This document shows positions 1 to 10,989 of a DNA stretch of 64,000 nucleotides, piece by piece. Source of the stretch: Allacma fusca (Eukaryota > Arthropoda > Collembola > Symphypleona > Sminthuridae); assembly GCA_947179485.1 (NCBI GenBank), contig OX359245.1, positions 66,575,067 to 66,639,066 on the forward strand. Direction: 5' to 3'. Numbering within the stretch: position 1 is the first letter of the stretch; every line of letters begins with the position of its first letter. The notes under the pieces are model-generated. The model made no database searches. It had not been told where the DNA came from and saw only the letters and a program-made list of their open reading frames with translations. The translations under genes were made by a program, and so were the position numbers.

Positions 1-639
1 AATATCTTTGACCATGACTTTTTGACTTAATTAATGTATTTATCATATTAGATTTATTTTTATTGTTTATTCTTCGAAAGTATGACTAAGTGCTGGAATT
101 ATCAACACTTATAAATGATTACAAAAAGGTTGACAAGGTAACAGATAGCAAGACCTACGATATGATAACTAAGTTCATTGCAACAATACAACTGCAGTAA
201 AATATTTTCTAAATGTTCAGTAATGCCGAGAAATTAAATAATTAAGGATTTGTTTTGCAATCTGCTTTCGCAATGGAAAACATTTTTTCAGATTCAAACT
301 CCCCAGATTTTAACTTCAGCCAAGCTTTGAGACAAATATATTTCCTAACGTATCCCCACTCTTATATAAGCGTTTATGCGTCAGAAGATCTGGGCCATAG
401 GAGAAGTCTATCTGTACTCCAGTTTCAGGAAAAGCTAAAAGATCTCTGGTCATTCCAGCTAATGCTAGGTAACTAGCCACGTGTTCCTATATGGTGGAAT
501 TAGTTTTCATGACTGAGTTTATACATATAAATTTTAATGCAACATATTTCAAAGTCAAAAATTCGAAATGAGTTTTTAAAGCTCAACAACACCTTTACAG
601 GCGTTACTTGGAAATTATTATTGACTGAGAAATACCTGA
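1..639. other. Unassigned AT-rich sequence
   Basis: No gene is recognised. A 73-codon open frame on the plus strand (255-476) has no domain I know and no second copy elsewhere in the window. It contains a Tyr-rich stretch but no signal peptide or cysteine pattern. Such lengths occur by chance in this DNA. This stretch lies outside the large duplication, so it has no paralogue here to test for conservation. Confidence 0.4.
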
Positions 640-888
640 AAGTTCAGGTATTTTACATTCAGGTTCAGGTATTTACCCAGTGCATACCCGTACCTGATGG
701 GTTTATACCCAAAAGATTGGTTTTTGTACCTGTACCCATACCTGAACCTGAATTTTCAGGTATCTAACGACTGAACCTGAACCTGTACCCAAATTTGATG
801 GGTACTAAAAGTATGTACCTGATACGTACCTGCACCTGAACCTGTACCCAAATACCCGGGTAAAACCTGTACCCATGAGGGGCACTAC
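640..888. mobile_element. hAT-like MITE fragment made of ACCTGAACCTG words
   Basis: The interior is packed with variants of ACCTGAACCTG, GTACCTG and TACCCA in both orientations. The right end, read on the minus strand, begins TAGTGCCCCTCATGGGTACA. This fits the loose YAGNGNTNCC start of hAT terminal inverted repeats. No matching left terminus and no 8-bp target duplication were found, so the left end is probably truncated or decayed. There is no coding capacity. Its organisation matches the other word-filled elements in this window. Confidence 0.5.
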
Positions 889-1847
889 TTCTATGGAATA
901 CGTTTTTTAATTTAATTTTCTATATTGTTATATCTTCCGGTAACGTATTGCTAGAAATTTGATAATTTTTCCTAGAAGTGTTTTTGTTGTTACATTAAAA
1001 CCATAATTAGTTATAAATTACAATCTAGCTCGATGTGCATAGTTACCACATCTTTAAATTTAGTTAATTTAATTTAGTTTTATTTAGCATAAATTATAAC
1101 AATAGCATCTATTTAATAATAAATCCAATCCACATTGATCAAAAGAAAATTAATGGACCATATGTGCCTAAATCAGACTCAGTCACAACAAATAGAGCCA
1201 AAACATTTGCTGGGACACAATTTCGTATACATAAAGTTTAGCCAACTCTCCTGTTCCAAATAATTCCCTAACAAGAATAACACCCCAATAAAACATTCTA
1301 CAGATATTTTGAATCGTTTTACTGTCAATCTACGATAGTACCATATGTATATATAGGGTTTCGGTACGGAACAATTTCGGAACATAAATGCTGATATTGT
1401 CCACATGTTATTTCGGGAAGGAATCGGGACAAATATTTTTGTCCCGGGTGTTTCTGGACGTAATGGTAGAGTATGTCGGGATAGAAAAAATGATTTGAAA
1501 ATTGAGAATATACGTTTAAACCAATGTGGATATCTCTCCTTAGAAGAGTATACGTAACTCTATAGAATCAACTTTAATAGTACTGTGTAAGAAAGAGTAG
1601 TTGTTGGGAGATTTGTATAGATACTGGGTTTCTTTCCGTACGGGACAATTTCTGGACATAAATATTGTCTCCATATTGCAGATATAATGCCAGGGTAGTA
1701 CAGAATTGCGAGTATAGTTCATTGTTACTCTTCATTGACAATATGTACCAATCTAATTATAAGTATCATTTAAGTAACTAAACTATACTATAGATACTGT
1801 ACTATACAGTATGCCTATTATTAGTATTTTATAATCAATATGTAATC
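889..1847. other. Unassigned AT-rich spacer
   Basis: No gene, RNA or element was recognised. A short internal repeat is visible: related pieces around 1340-1400 and 1600-1660 share a GGGTTTCGGTACGGAACAAT-like segment. This suggests a small decayed local duplication. The stretch has no counterpart in the right-hand segmental copy. Confidence 0.4.
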
Positions 1848-2779
1848 GGTGTTTGTCCCTACAACTACTTCCGTCGGCACATAACATTTCACATCGGGTT
1901 GATCAAATATAAACGTGACGTTATAGGGGAATTGTCCTGATAGGGAAAGTCGCTGTAGATACGGTCGACATATTTTGATGTATAATTATGCTAGACTTGA
2001 ATTTTTCAGACAAAATCAGATATTAGAATACTAGCCATTGGACCACCTTAGACCCTTACATCTCGTTTACGAGATTATTTTTACAATTTCAGTGTATTTA
2101 ACATATGAATGTTTAAAATGGCTTTGTTGCCTTTCGTTAATAATTTTGTAGCCTGAAAGAGTTTTATATTTTTCCACTTGAATAAACCACATGTTCAAAA
2201 GACGGCATCAAATTATGCGAATCTTGCATAGCGCTGGCTTTTTAAAAAGTATAATTTTCACTGCGGAATCTAATTTAAAAAGCATAGTGTGTCAAAAAAG
2301 ATAACACTTCTTAAAATCTAGGAAGCGTTATGCAATACTAAGCTTCAAAGGGGCTTCTTACGTCGTTCCTTATTTACAACAAATTCAAGGGTTTACAAAA
2401 CTCATAATAAATAAATGTTGTTTCAACAATTGTAATTTTCGAAGATTTTCCACATCCACTGTGAAGGACACCTTGCCGTCAACTTCTATACAAGGCCACC
2501 GGATAATAACGTTTCACTTTCAGGAAGCTTATGATAGTACCTGCAACAGTTGATAAAAAGAAAATCGTCACGCTTTTCAAATTATAACCAAGCCTTATGG
2601 CACAAGAATACACGAAATAGATTCCAATTTGATGATGTCTGTCACAACGTATCATGGAATTAATTAGCAAATTTGGATGTTTGTTAATTTAATTGATATG
2701 GCATCTCTCGTGCATCACTAACTCCCAAATGTCCTTCAGCCATGTGAACCTGCATTAACGTTCAGTTCAGCTTGAGAGT

Positions 2780-3087
2780 TTCATTCACGTGAGCTTAAAG
2801 TTCAATTATTGCGGGAAAAAATACTTAAAAAATTATCTAAAATTTCAAGTTCGGGTTCAGTTATTTTGAGTTCGTTGTACCAAACTTGTACATACTTGAC
2901 ATTGAGCTCAGGTACATTTCTCAACCCGAACTTGTTTGTAACCCTGATTGTACTTTGAGGTGCGGTTCCTTGATCTACCCGCACTTGACCCGAATCTCAG
3001 ATATACGTTATTTGTAGCTGAACCGAACTTGACCCCAACCCGACCCGACGGGTTTTTTTTTCAGGTACTACCTGCAAAAGCCCCCTG
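2780..3087. mobile_element. hAT-like MITE fragment made of CCCGAACTTGA words
   Basis: The block is rich in CGAACTTG, TTGACCC and CCCGAC words in both directions. Its right end, read on the minus strand, is CAGGGGGCTTTTGCAGG, a hAT-like terminus. The right segmental copy lacks it: the sequence between the shared CAGGAAGCTTATGATAGTACC and the shared GATCAAA(C/T)AATATTTTTTA differs. It therefore inserted, or was lost, after the duplication. The left terminus and a target duplication were not found, so the start coordinate is approximate. Confidence 0.5.
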
Positions 3088-6000
3088 CTTTAGTCCGATC
3101 AAATAATATTTTTTATTAGTGACTAAATATTAATTTCTAAAAATATCATTACGAAGGCTACTAGTTTTGCCAGAGTGGCAGAATGTACAAAATTTTTGAT
3201 AACAAAATTCAATTGATTTCAAAACTTTATATTATAGATTACTGCTTAATCAGGAAGTTTGAACTTCGTTAAAATCAACTAACAATACAAGGCTTGTTTC
3301 ACATACTGTCTTCATATAAGAAGAAACCCTACACTGACCTTAGGGTCAATTCGATAAATGGATAAGAACTGTAGCTTTAAAGGTGGATAGGCAAAACAAG
3401 TGGGAGTTCAGTCAAATATTGCTTCTAAAGAATTTGAAAAGGAGCAAATTATTAATTCTGGAAAAAGGATTTAATACATTTGCACACTACCACTAAAACA
3501 ATGCATGCAGAAGGGCAGTAATTTGAAAACTGTAAAAGAATATAATACTTACATATCTTTATATTGAAACAAAATGTGTACATAGTGTAATCCAAGATAA
3601 TGCCTGTATGCACACTGATAAATTTACACATTCAACGGAAGATGAGTAACAAACAGGTAGTAACATTTTGCTACAACCCTGCAACGGACCTTCAGTTTAA
3701 TTTTAACAGGATGGTTCCAGTGGAAAGAGATCTTCAGAATTTTTATCGGCTAAAATAAATTCAGAAAATGAAGTTGAGAAAGTCACATCTAATTATAGCA
3801 TGTTATAACGTTTTTGTTGGCACGCATATTGAGATTCTTACCTTGTGTGAGAACGCTTATTGACGTCATAAGACTTGTATGAACATAATTTGCTATGCTG
3901 GTTTGCGACTCTCTTATTTTTCTTAAGTCTTTCATTGATTTGTCAGACCAAATTCATTCTCAGGTCCTCAGGATTTTTTCCATACAGTGGGTTGACATAA
4001 CTTTGATGCCACGTGGAAATTTTACTGCGGTTAATTTTTGTAGACTTTGCCGTAAAATTCCCCCAAATCCCACTGGTGTGCATTCTCCGTATGTATAATT
4101 GGAAAGTGTCGATAGATACCTGCAACAAAACATATTTAATATGATTATTTCACAATTGTAAATGCAATGATGAGAAGAGCAATAAATTGTAGGAATGGAA
4201 GCAAAATTACGGAACTCAAAGTCATACATATGCAGCCTATAACCGGTTTACATTCTGAGTTACAATGAATTTGATTGGGTCTGTTGGGATATTTGACTAC
4301 GAAGTAGAAAAATACTTCTAATTACTTATTTACTTACAAGGAAACCTTGCTGTTTGTAAAAGATATATCGGAATTAAATTTTGAGAGCTTGTAGTACTCT
4401 GTGCCAAATTTCAAATCCTCACTAAAGTTTTCATTGCAATTTAATTATACGACTTCAGACGGTACTTTGAAGATATTATCGCCATAATGGGTGATTCCCT
4501 ATCGAACATTAATTGAGTATAAGAGCGTACCTCAAAACCATTTAATCCTATTACTGAAATCTAATTGAAATTATCTCAATAAAAATAATCCATATATACA
4601 TATAAGAACTTTATTGTCACTACTTTCCATTGAAAGTAACCATTAGTGACTCAGTATAATTACTATTTGCCACCAAATTGCTTCACTTGTCTACCAACAT
4701 TTATTTTGTTTTACTCGCCTTTATGTTCACATTCACTAAAGTAAAGTTGGATTCCGTAAGTATGTAAGTAAGAACCAATTATGATTGTAAAAACACTGTC
4801 AGCGAATCTTCCCATAACATCACAATGAAAATTTCCCTTGTGTGTGTACGTACATATATAATTACATAGTAAGCCATTAACGAAAGCACATTAGCGTCAC
4901 AAAAGTTCATGCAGTTGGCGTCTAGTTATAATTAGTCATAATTAGTTATAATTTTAATATAGTTATATATACACCGCTCATGAGTGTTCACTTCAATTTA
5001 ACTGGAATGTTTTTGGTTCCGCTTCAAGTTAAATCAATGACCTTTGAATTAAAAAAAACTGTTGAAACAATATTTTTGCACATTAAAATGTCCTTTAGCT
5101 TTTCCTACGCCTTCGTACTAACATTTTATCAACAGGAGCAAAATTTCTGGTTAGATTCCCATTCCTCCCAAAACCTTTCCAACGCATGCCAGTGTAATCC
5201 AGTTTTTTAAAATTCCCTTTTCAAAATTCTTAAGTCACCCCTCCCTATAATTGATGCCGTCATAAGGAATTTGGGGTATAAATGCCGGATTTAGAATCCC
5301 AATTTCTGCTTACACAATACTTAAGACTATGCATTCAAGATATTATGTTCACAGTTTACAAGGGAAACAATTACGAGTCTCAAGAGCACTCCTTGTACGT
5401 AGCGTGAGTTGACTCTACAATTTATTCAGATTTTTATATTATAACCTGAGCTACTTGCATTTATTTGTAATTGAATAAAATTTAGTACCTTATATTTTGA
5501 GTACCTTCGATTGTTTCATTTCACAATTAACGTCGGGGTTGTTTACACTTTTGTTCCCTGAATGTTTGAACTTTAAAATCTGCGCTAACTCACTTATTTC
5601 TGCTGGAGAAATATTTCACAGGATTGGATTTTTTACTGGAATTCAATGTACAAGACTTGTTGGAATTTATACACCAGAAAAATTTCCAATACTTTGGGTT
5701 TTCAACTCATAGGCGAGAATTCACAAAGGCCAATGCTCACTTGCAAATGAAAAGTATGTATGTACGTTTGACGGGCTTGCCGCTGTGACGAGAAATGCCT
5801 TTTAGGGAATCCAAGAGACGTGTGAGAAATTGTAAGGGTTTTGTAATTCCAATGGTTGCGTTTGAAGGGTCCTTTTTTGTTCTAGTAATTGAAAACAGAA
5901 GGCACTTGTGTTGCTACGTTTTCAGAAATTACCTCCCACGAGCTATAGTTAACATATGTATGTTTCTATACAAATGCATGTGTGCAGGGATTCACTCAGT

Positions 6001-7185
6001 GAGTCCTTCTGGAAATGAGCAAGAGCTACTTAATTACCAGTTTTTTTTTTCAAGGAGCAGGGGCCAGTAAAGAAATCAAGATGTTCAGAGTAACTTCAAG
6101 CAGACAAATGTGGTTCTTGTAAGTGGGCAAGGATCGGTTTTAAAACTGGATGATATTACTTTGCTTTTTTTCTGTTCGAGTGACAATGTTCAAGGATCAA
6201 ATGGGATGCTTCAACCCAAGTGTGGAACCTTTTTTTGAGAATATATAATACTCTGTATGTAATTATATGTGTTTTGCAAGAGTAACTAATCTCCACCTTT
6301 ACACTTAATTATACTTACACTTTTATTCCCTTTACAATATTACGGAATCATAAATGAACGTTGACACTTCTAGGATAATTCTCGTTTACAGAGAGAAAAA
6401 GTAACATATTGTGTTAAATACTGTATGCTTGTCTCCATTTCTCTCTTATACTGTATATTATTACTCGTGAAGAATCTAAATCATCCAGATAGTATTTCGA
6501 TTAAAAAAAAACAAGATCTACAAACAATTTACACAAAAATTAAAATGAACTGTATTTTACTAATCAAAAATTGTTTTTCAAAAATATTATGGTCACTAAA
6601 ATACTGTTGCTTTAGAAATCCTTAAAAACTCACTTTGATTTGTTGTATATGTCTGAAGTCCGTAACTACGATGATTGAGGTGTTTTAATGCAACAAGTTT
6701 TATTAAATTTCGGAAAGAGTTTTCAGTAGTTAAAAATGTGGAGAATTAAATGGATAGTATAATCAATCATATCCTCCTGTTTAATTATTGGAGACACAGT
6801 CGACTCTTTAATATTGTCTCTCTCTCTTCAGGAAAACTTCCCTCATGACAACAGAAAGAGGATCTCTCCAGAGTAAAATACTTCTATGCTGTCGTACCCC
6901 TGTAGCATTTCCCTCATAGCGTCACAAAAACTCATGTTCTTCGGGTGAAAAAGTAAAGTCGAATATAAATGAATTGTTAAATGTAGCAAAAACGTAAATT
7001 AAAATAATCGCAAGCCGAAATGAAATAATTATCGGAGGTATTTTTGAGACAAATCTCATGAATGATGTTTACAATAGGAACCTTGGTGTACATTTTTAAA
7101 CGCTTGATGCAATTTTTTCCAAGCCCTTTGCTAGACAATGAATAATTATGTACGGTTGGGATAAAAAGAACGGAAGCAAATGGTT
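3088..7185. other. Gene-free spacer, paralogous to 44400-48560
   Basis: No gene is supported. Short open frames such as 5497-5712 recur with substitutions in the right copy (47346-47561), but this reflects the recent duplication rather than proven coding selection. The main differences from the paralogue are small indels, many of 4 bp, and a replaced stretch around 5100-5230 against 46800-47080. Confidence 0.5.
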
Positions 7186-7189
7186 TATA

Positions 7190-7490
7190 TCTTGCATGTG
7201 TGCCACTCCTTTCAATAAAATTAAATGCCTTGCCTATAAAGAAAAAAATCAGTGCTTGTTATACACAACAATATGTTTTACCAAGTATATACTTACACGA
7301 AATACTGACAGGAAATAAAACATTTGTAGGGTTTTTCCCCAGTGTGAGCTCTACAGTGAACATTTCGGCCCGAATCATGAGGAGTAAAGTTTGAAATTTG
7401 TAAGGACCCTCCTAAATGTGGATTCTCATCTGTGTAATTTGTTCCCTTTTAGGGAGAAATTCAGAGCAATATTCACACTTAAATTTGTAT
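7190..7490 (-). pseudogene. Decayed C2H2 zinc-finger relic in spacer
   Basis: Read on the minus strand, around 7450-7480 there is a FKCEYCSEFLPK finger start followed by a His-containing helix end. Around 7320-7345 lies a HTGEKPYKC linker-plus-finger start that runs into FISCQYF and a stop. Stops and frame changes separate the pieces. They are too divergent to be part of gene A, and they mark an older, dead zinc-finger exon inside each repeat unit. Related relics lie near 21185-21330 and 53515-53650 (minus) and, inverted, at 48580-49045. Confidence 0.6.
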
Positions 7491-8601
7491 TTACATTGCC
7501 AAACCATTTTTGTCTGGATACGGTACGACTGTACTTTTCATAATTATCAGAACGTTTATACTTGAAGAAGTGCGTTTTTTGTATTGACAATTTCATATTA
7601 TATGTAATGACGATTTTTGTTAGCACAAAGTAATTAATTTCAGTTGTGATTCGGCTTCATTTGAGGTACTGACCTGTATCTAATGCTATGCACTGAAACC
7701 TTTTAATGGCTAACTGCCTCCTCCAGCTTTATCGTTCATGGCAATTTAATTATAATGCATCAGTAGTTCGACAGCTTGCCGTAAATTGTATCTGACTACC
7801 ACTTGTAAATTAAAGTATTAACACTGAGGTTGGAAAATATTTTAAAATCCAGATTTCATTTGTAAACATTGCATTACATGTTTAAAGGCATCTACATATC
7901 TACACCTTGTAATTATATACTACTGTTTTAATGTAACTTTAGAGTCTCCACGAAAATGAGCCGTGCTTGGAATTTTTGATCATTGTAATGAATTCCTTTA
8001 ATTTTGTAAATGCTTTAGCTTTGAACGTATCACTAAATGTCCTGTTCTAAAGATCCCATGACTACTGTGAAAGTTAATTAGTTGCCTGACTACTTGCAAA
8101 GTCACAAAGGGGAAAGGGGTTGTTTTTTACGCGACTCATCTTAGTCGATATTGTAACACACACAAAATAAAATAATTATACATAAAATAGAAAAATAAAA
8201 ATCAATTCACCCCTAAAGTTAGATTGGTAAACAAGAACTCTGGAGCAGAACTTGCTGCAATAGCTACGAAAGTATTATTATTGTTATTTTTCCTGATAGT
8301 AAATAGTGTCCAATGGTAATGGCAGTTATTCTACATGCAAGCAAACTCTGTGGAGTTGCCATAAAAATTAAATGTGCATTCAAGAATATTTATATATGCC
8401 GTGCATGGTTCCTGCTTCTGTATATGTAATTATTACAGTTTGTTCTTCGAATTTTTACCCCAATTTTATTTAATGAATGAAAAATATTGAAATCATCATT
8501 GAAAAACATTAAATTCAATAGTGGATGGGTTTTTAAGCAAATAAAACAAAACATTCCGTTCCAATTCACTAGGTGACGTGAAAATAATTTCAGAAGTTTG
8601 G

Positions 8602-8607
8602 TTTATT
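8602..8607 (-). terminator. Candidate poly(A) signal for zinc-finger gene A
   Basis: The minus strand reads AATAAA about 240 bases past the stop of gene A. The same AAGTTTGGTTTATTTGG context is kept in the paralogues at 18209-18214 and near 50041, and gene B has TTTATT at 13044-13049. Confidence 0.45.
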
Positions 8608-8845
8608 TGGAAATTCCTGATACCCATTATCCTGTCACCATCAGGTGCTAAACAGCAAGTAATAAACTAATTAGTGTAAAGAGATTTTTTAAGTGAAAAA
8701 AAAAATGTCATCACAAACACTCCCCCTCAGGAGATTCAATGAAAATCAAATCAAAGAAAATACATGATAAGTGAACAATACTAATTTAAACTTGAATAAA
8801 AATGACAACTGAAACTAACAATAAGAATCTATCCCACATGTTTTA

Positions 8846-10051
8846 CTATACCCGCTTCAAAACAACAACTGGTAAACGATGAGAAACTGAGTAGTGCATG
8901 CACAATTTCTTGTGATCCGTGCAACGGAATCCACACGAATTACATATCAAGAGCCCAACATTAGTTTTCTCATCCCTCAACTGATTTCTTACACATTTCG
9001 ATTTTCGAAGGGAAGCTTTGGATTTAAATACGTCATGGTTCCTCATCTCATGCATAGCCACGATTCCTTTCCAGTTGCAGGAATATGAACAGAACTTACA
9101 CTTGTGTGTTTTATTCCCCATATGCGTCAACTCATGTTTCTCAAAATGAGTTTTAGAATCGGTCTGAAGAGTGCACTTCAAACACTTGAATTTACTCTCA
9201 CCAGTGTGCTTTCTTGAATGGCTCTGGAATGATGAGCGACGTTTGAACGTCCAATTGCAAAATTCGCATTGGAAAGGCCTCCTGGCCGAATGAGTTAGCT
9301 CGTGTCTTCTTAACATTTTAATACTCGTACAAGCATAAGAGCAAATTTTACAGGTGATTGGCTTCTCCCCCGTGTGAGTTCTGAGATGAAGGCTTAGTCT
9401 TGATGAGGAGTTATATTCTTTGACACAGAAATTGCATTTGTATGGTTTCTCGCCCGTATGTGTCCTACAGTGGGTCAAAAGTGAGGCTTTGGATTTGAAT
9501 CTTGAAGAGCACATCCCACAGACAAAAGGCCTGTCGTTTGAATGAGTTTGTAAATGCCGTAAGACCTGGCGACTGCGAAATTGCTTGGAGCAAATATGAC
9601 ACTTGTATAATTTTTCGCTTGAATGTGTTTTCACATGCGCTTGCAAATACTCCTGTAGCCTGAACTGCGCCGGACAAATTGGACATTTGAAGGGTTTTTC
9701 ATTGGTGTGCGTATCGACGTGGGCTCGAAGGTGTCCAGATTGTTTGAAAGATTTAATGCATAAATTACATTTGTATGGTCTTTCGCCAGTGTGAACTCTA
9801 CGATGAATTTTTAAATTAGCTGAAGATATGAACTGGAAAGAGCATTCTTCGCATTTGAATGGTTTCTCTCCTGTATGAATTTTCCTATGATGATTAAGTT
9901 GATTTCTGGAAGGAAACGCTGAGGAGCACTCTTTGCATTTGTATGGTCTCTCACCAGTGTGGACGCTCACATGAGTGGTTAGGTGATATTTGGTAGTAAA
10001 TTTTCTAAAGCAGTAGTCACACTGAAATTTTCTTTCCACTTTTGGTCCCAT
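8846..10051 (-). CDS. C2H2 zinc-finger protein A, 13 fingers
   Basis: A predicted nuclear DNA-binding protein of about 401 residues starting MGPKVERKF. Thirteen C2H2 fingers fill almost the whole protein. Fingers 1-5 and 7-9 are joined by TGERP, TGEKP, TNEKP or similar linkers. Fingers 10-13 use atypical linkers (SARRP, TGESK, MGNKT), and finger 13 sits after a basic Lys/Arg-rich stretch. Finger 6 (CHICSKQF...LRH) has only 11 residues between its second Cys and first His, one fewer than usual. The frame stays open upstream to 10141, but it crosses a splice acceptor (TTCTAGCATAG, exon from 10080) that is conserved in all paralogues, so I place the start at the conserved MGP methionine. A 2-bp TA insertion near the end gives a stop after LKRV, so the final VKHTG seen in B and C is missing. 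There is no KRAB, ZAD, BTB or SCAN domain. The target is unknown. Confidence 0.85.
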   Translation of the reverse strand: MGPKVERKFQCDYCFRKFTTKYHLTTHVSVHTGERPYKCKECSSAFPSRNQLNHHRKIHTGEKPFKCEECSFQFISSANLKIHRRVHTGERPYKCNLCIKSFKQSGHLRAHVDTHTNEKPFKCPICPAQFRLQEYLQAHVKTHSSEKLYKCHICSKQFRSRQVLRHLQTHSNDRPFVCGMCSSRFKSKASLLTHCRTHTGEKPYKCNFCVKEYNSSSRLSLHLRTHTGEKPITCKICSYACTSIKMLRRHELTHSARRPFQCEFCNWTFKRRSSFQSHSRKHTGESKFKCLKCTLQTDSKTHFEKHELTHMGNKTHKCKFCSYSCNWKGIVAMHEMRNHDVFKSKASLRKSKCVRNQLRDEKTNVGLLICNSCGFRCTDHKKLCMHYSVSHRLPVVVLKRV

Positions 10052-10950
10052 AATTAAATTTCCAACCGAATTTCTGATCACTATGCTAGAAGAAAAGCAA
10101 AATATTATATCACATAAATCTAATATACTTTTGGAGAACATTTCTAAACAAACTCAATGTACCAATTGTTTTTTAAATATTTTCTTATCAAGTTACATAT
10201 GCAAGATAAATTTGATTCTAAGATCAAATACCAGAGAGATTTTTGAAAAAGGAGATCGTACTTTTTGAGATATGGGAGGTCAAAGGACATATGTATAATT
10301 ACTTGTATGTAATTTATTTCATAGGACATTTAAGCGCACATTTAGTAACTTGTAACATATATTGTATATATGCATGTAATACATGATAGAAATATTTTAA
10401 CGATGATTGCTTTGAAAATATCATTTAAAGTAGCGTATATGCTTAACTTACACATGTACAAACCTGGTTATATTTTCACCGTAAACATTTAAAAAATTAT
10501 TTCAGGAACGTGTGCAGTGTATTTATTGCATGGGCGCTTACTCGAGTAGTTCAATCTGTAAAGAATGCACAGTTATCCTCTCATACCGAATCTACAAAAA
10601 TTCAAGTCGCCTGAAGAAAGTCTGTCAGGTTCTTTAACTATCCACGGAATTTACCATTAAACCTAATTATTAACCTAAAAAACAAGGAATAGGAAATAAG
10701 AATTTATACCTCGCGTTGTACTTCCAAGATTTCACGTAGATACACACTGATTGTTAGAATTTTTCTGAATTTTCTGTATAGTGTTTCCCAAGGGATGACA
10801 ATATATCTGGCAATATATTGAGCTGCTACTTCTATCTATCTATATGTAATTATACCAAATTCAACGAAACCACTTTAAATTTGAAATTATTGCCTGTAGA
10901 GAAAGTACACAATAATTCTGGTGACCTCAGTGAGATAAGATGAGATTTGT
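10052..10950 (-). other. 5' leader of gene A: acceptor, intron, non-coding exon 1
   Basis: The finger exon begins at 10080, after a pyrimidine-rich acceptor ending CATAG. The matching donor is GAG|GTATAAATTC at 10710/10709, giving a 629-bp intron (10081-10709). Exon 1 runs from about 10950 to 10710. Aligning exon 1 between units shows length differences that are not multiples of three (39, 40, 43 and 47 nt over the same stretch), so I read it as untranslated. Donor and acceptor are conserved in B, C and E, and this sets the gene boundaries. Confidence 0.65.
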
Positions 10951-10970
10951 TACCGTGACTGGGTTTGTAC

Positions 10971-10980
10971 CTTTTATATA
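10971..10980 (-). promoter_or_regulatory. TATA box, gene A
   Basis: The minus strand reads TTCTCTATATAAAAGGTAC, about 0.9 kb upstream of the start codon and about 260 bp upstream of the exon-1 donor. The motif occupies the same place in each unit (14972, 20121, 27534, 31911, 58589, 62821), embedded in otherwise mutating spacer. Confidence 0.6.
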
Positions 10981-10989
10981 GAGAATTGC

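Noticed and set aside
255-476. 73-codon open frame near the window start
   Set aside because: No domain, no paralogue, no splice or promoter context. The length is compatible with chance in AT-rich DNA.
10052-10141. N-terminal extension of protein A from MFSKS (and equivalent extensions of B and C)
   Set aside because: The extension crosses a conserved splice acceptor and the residues upstream of it are unrelated between paralogues, so it is intron sequence read through.
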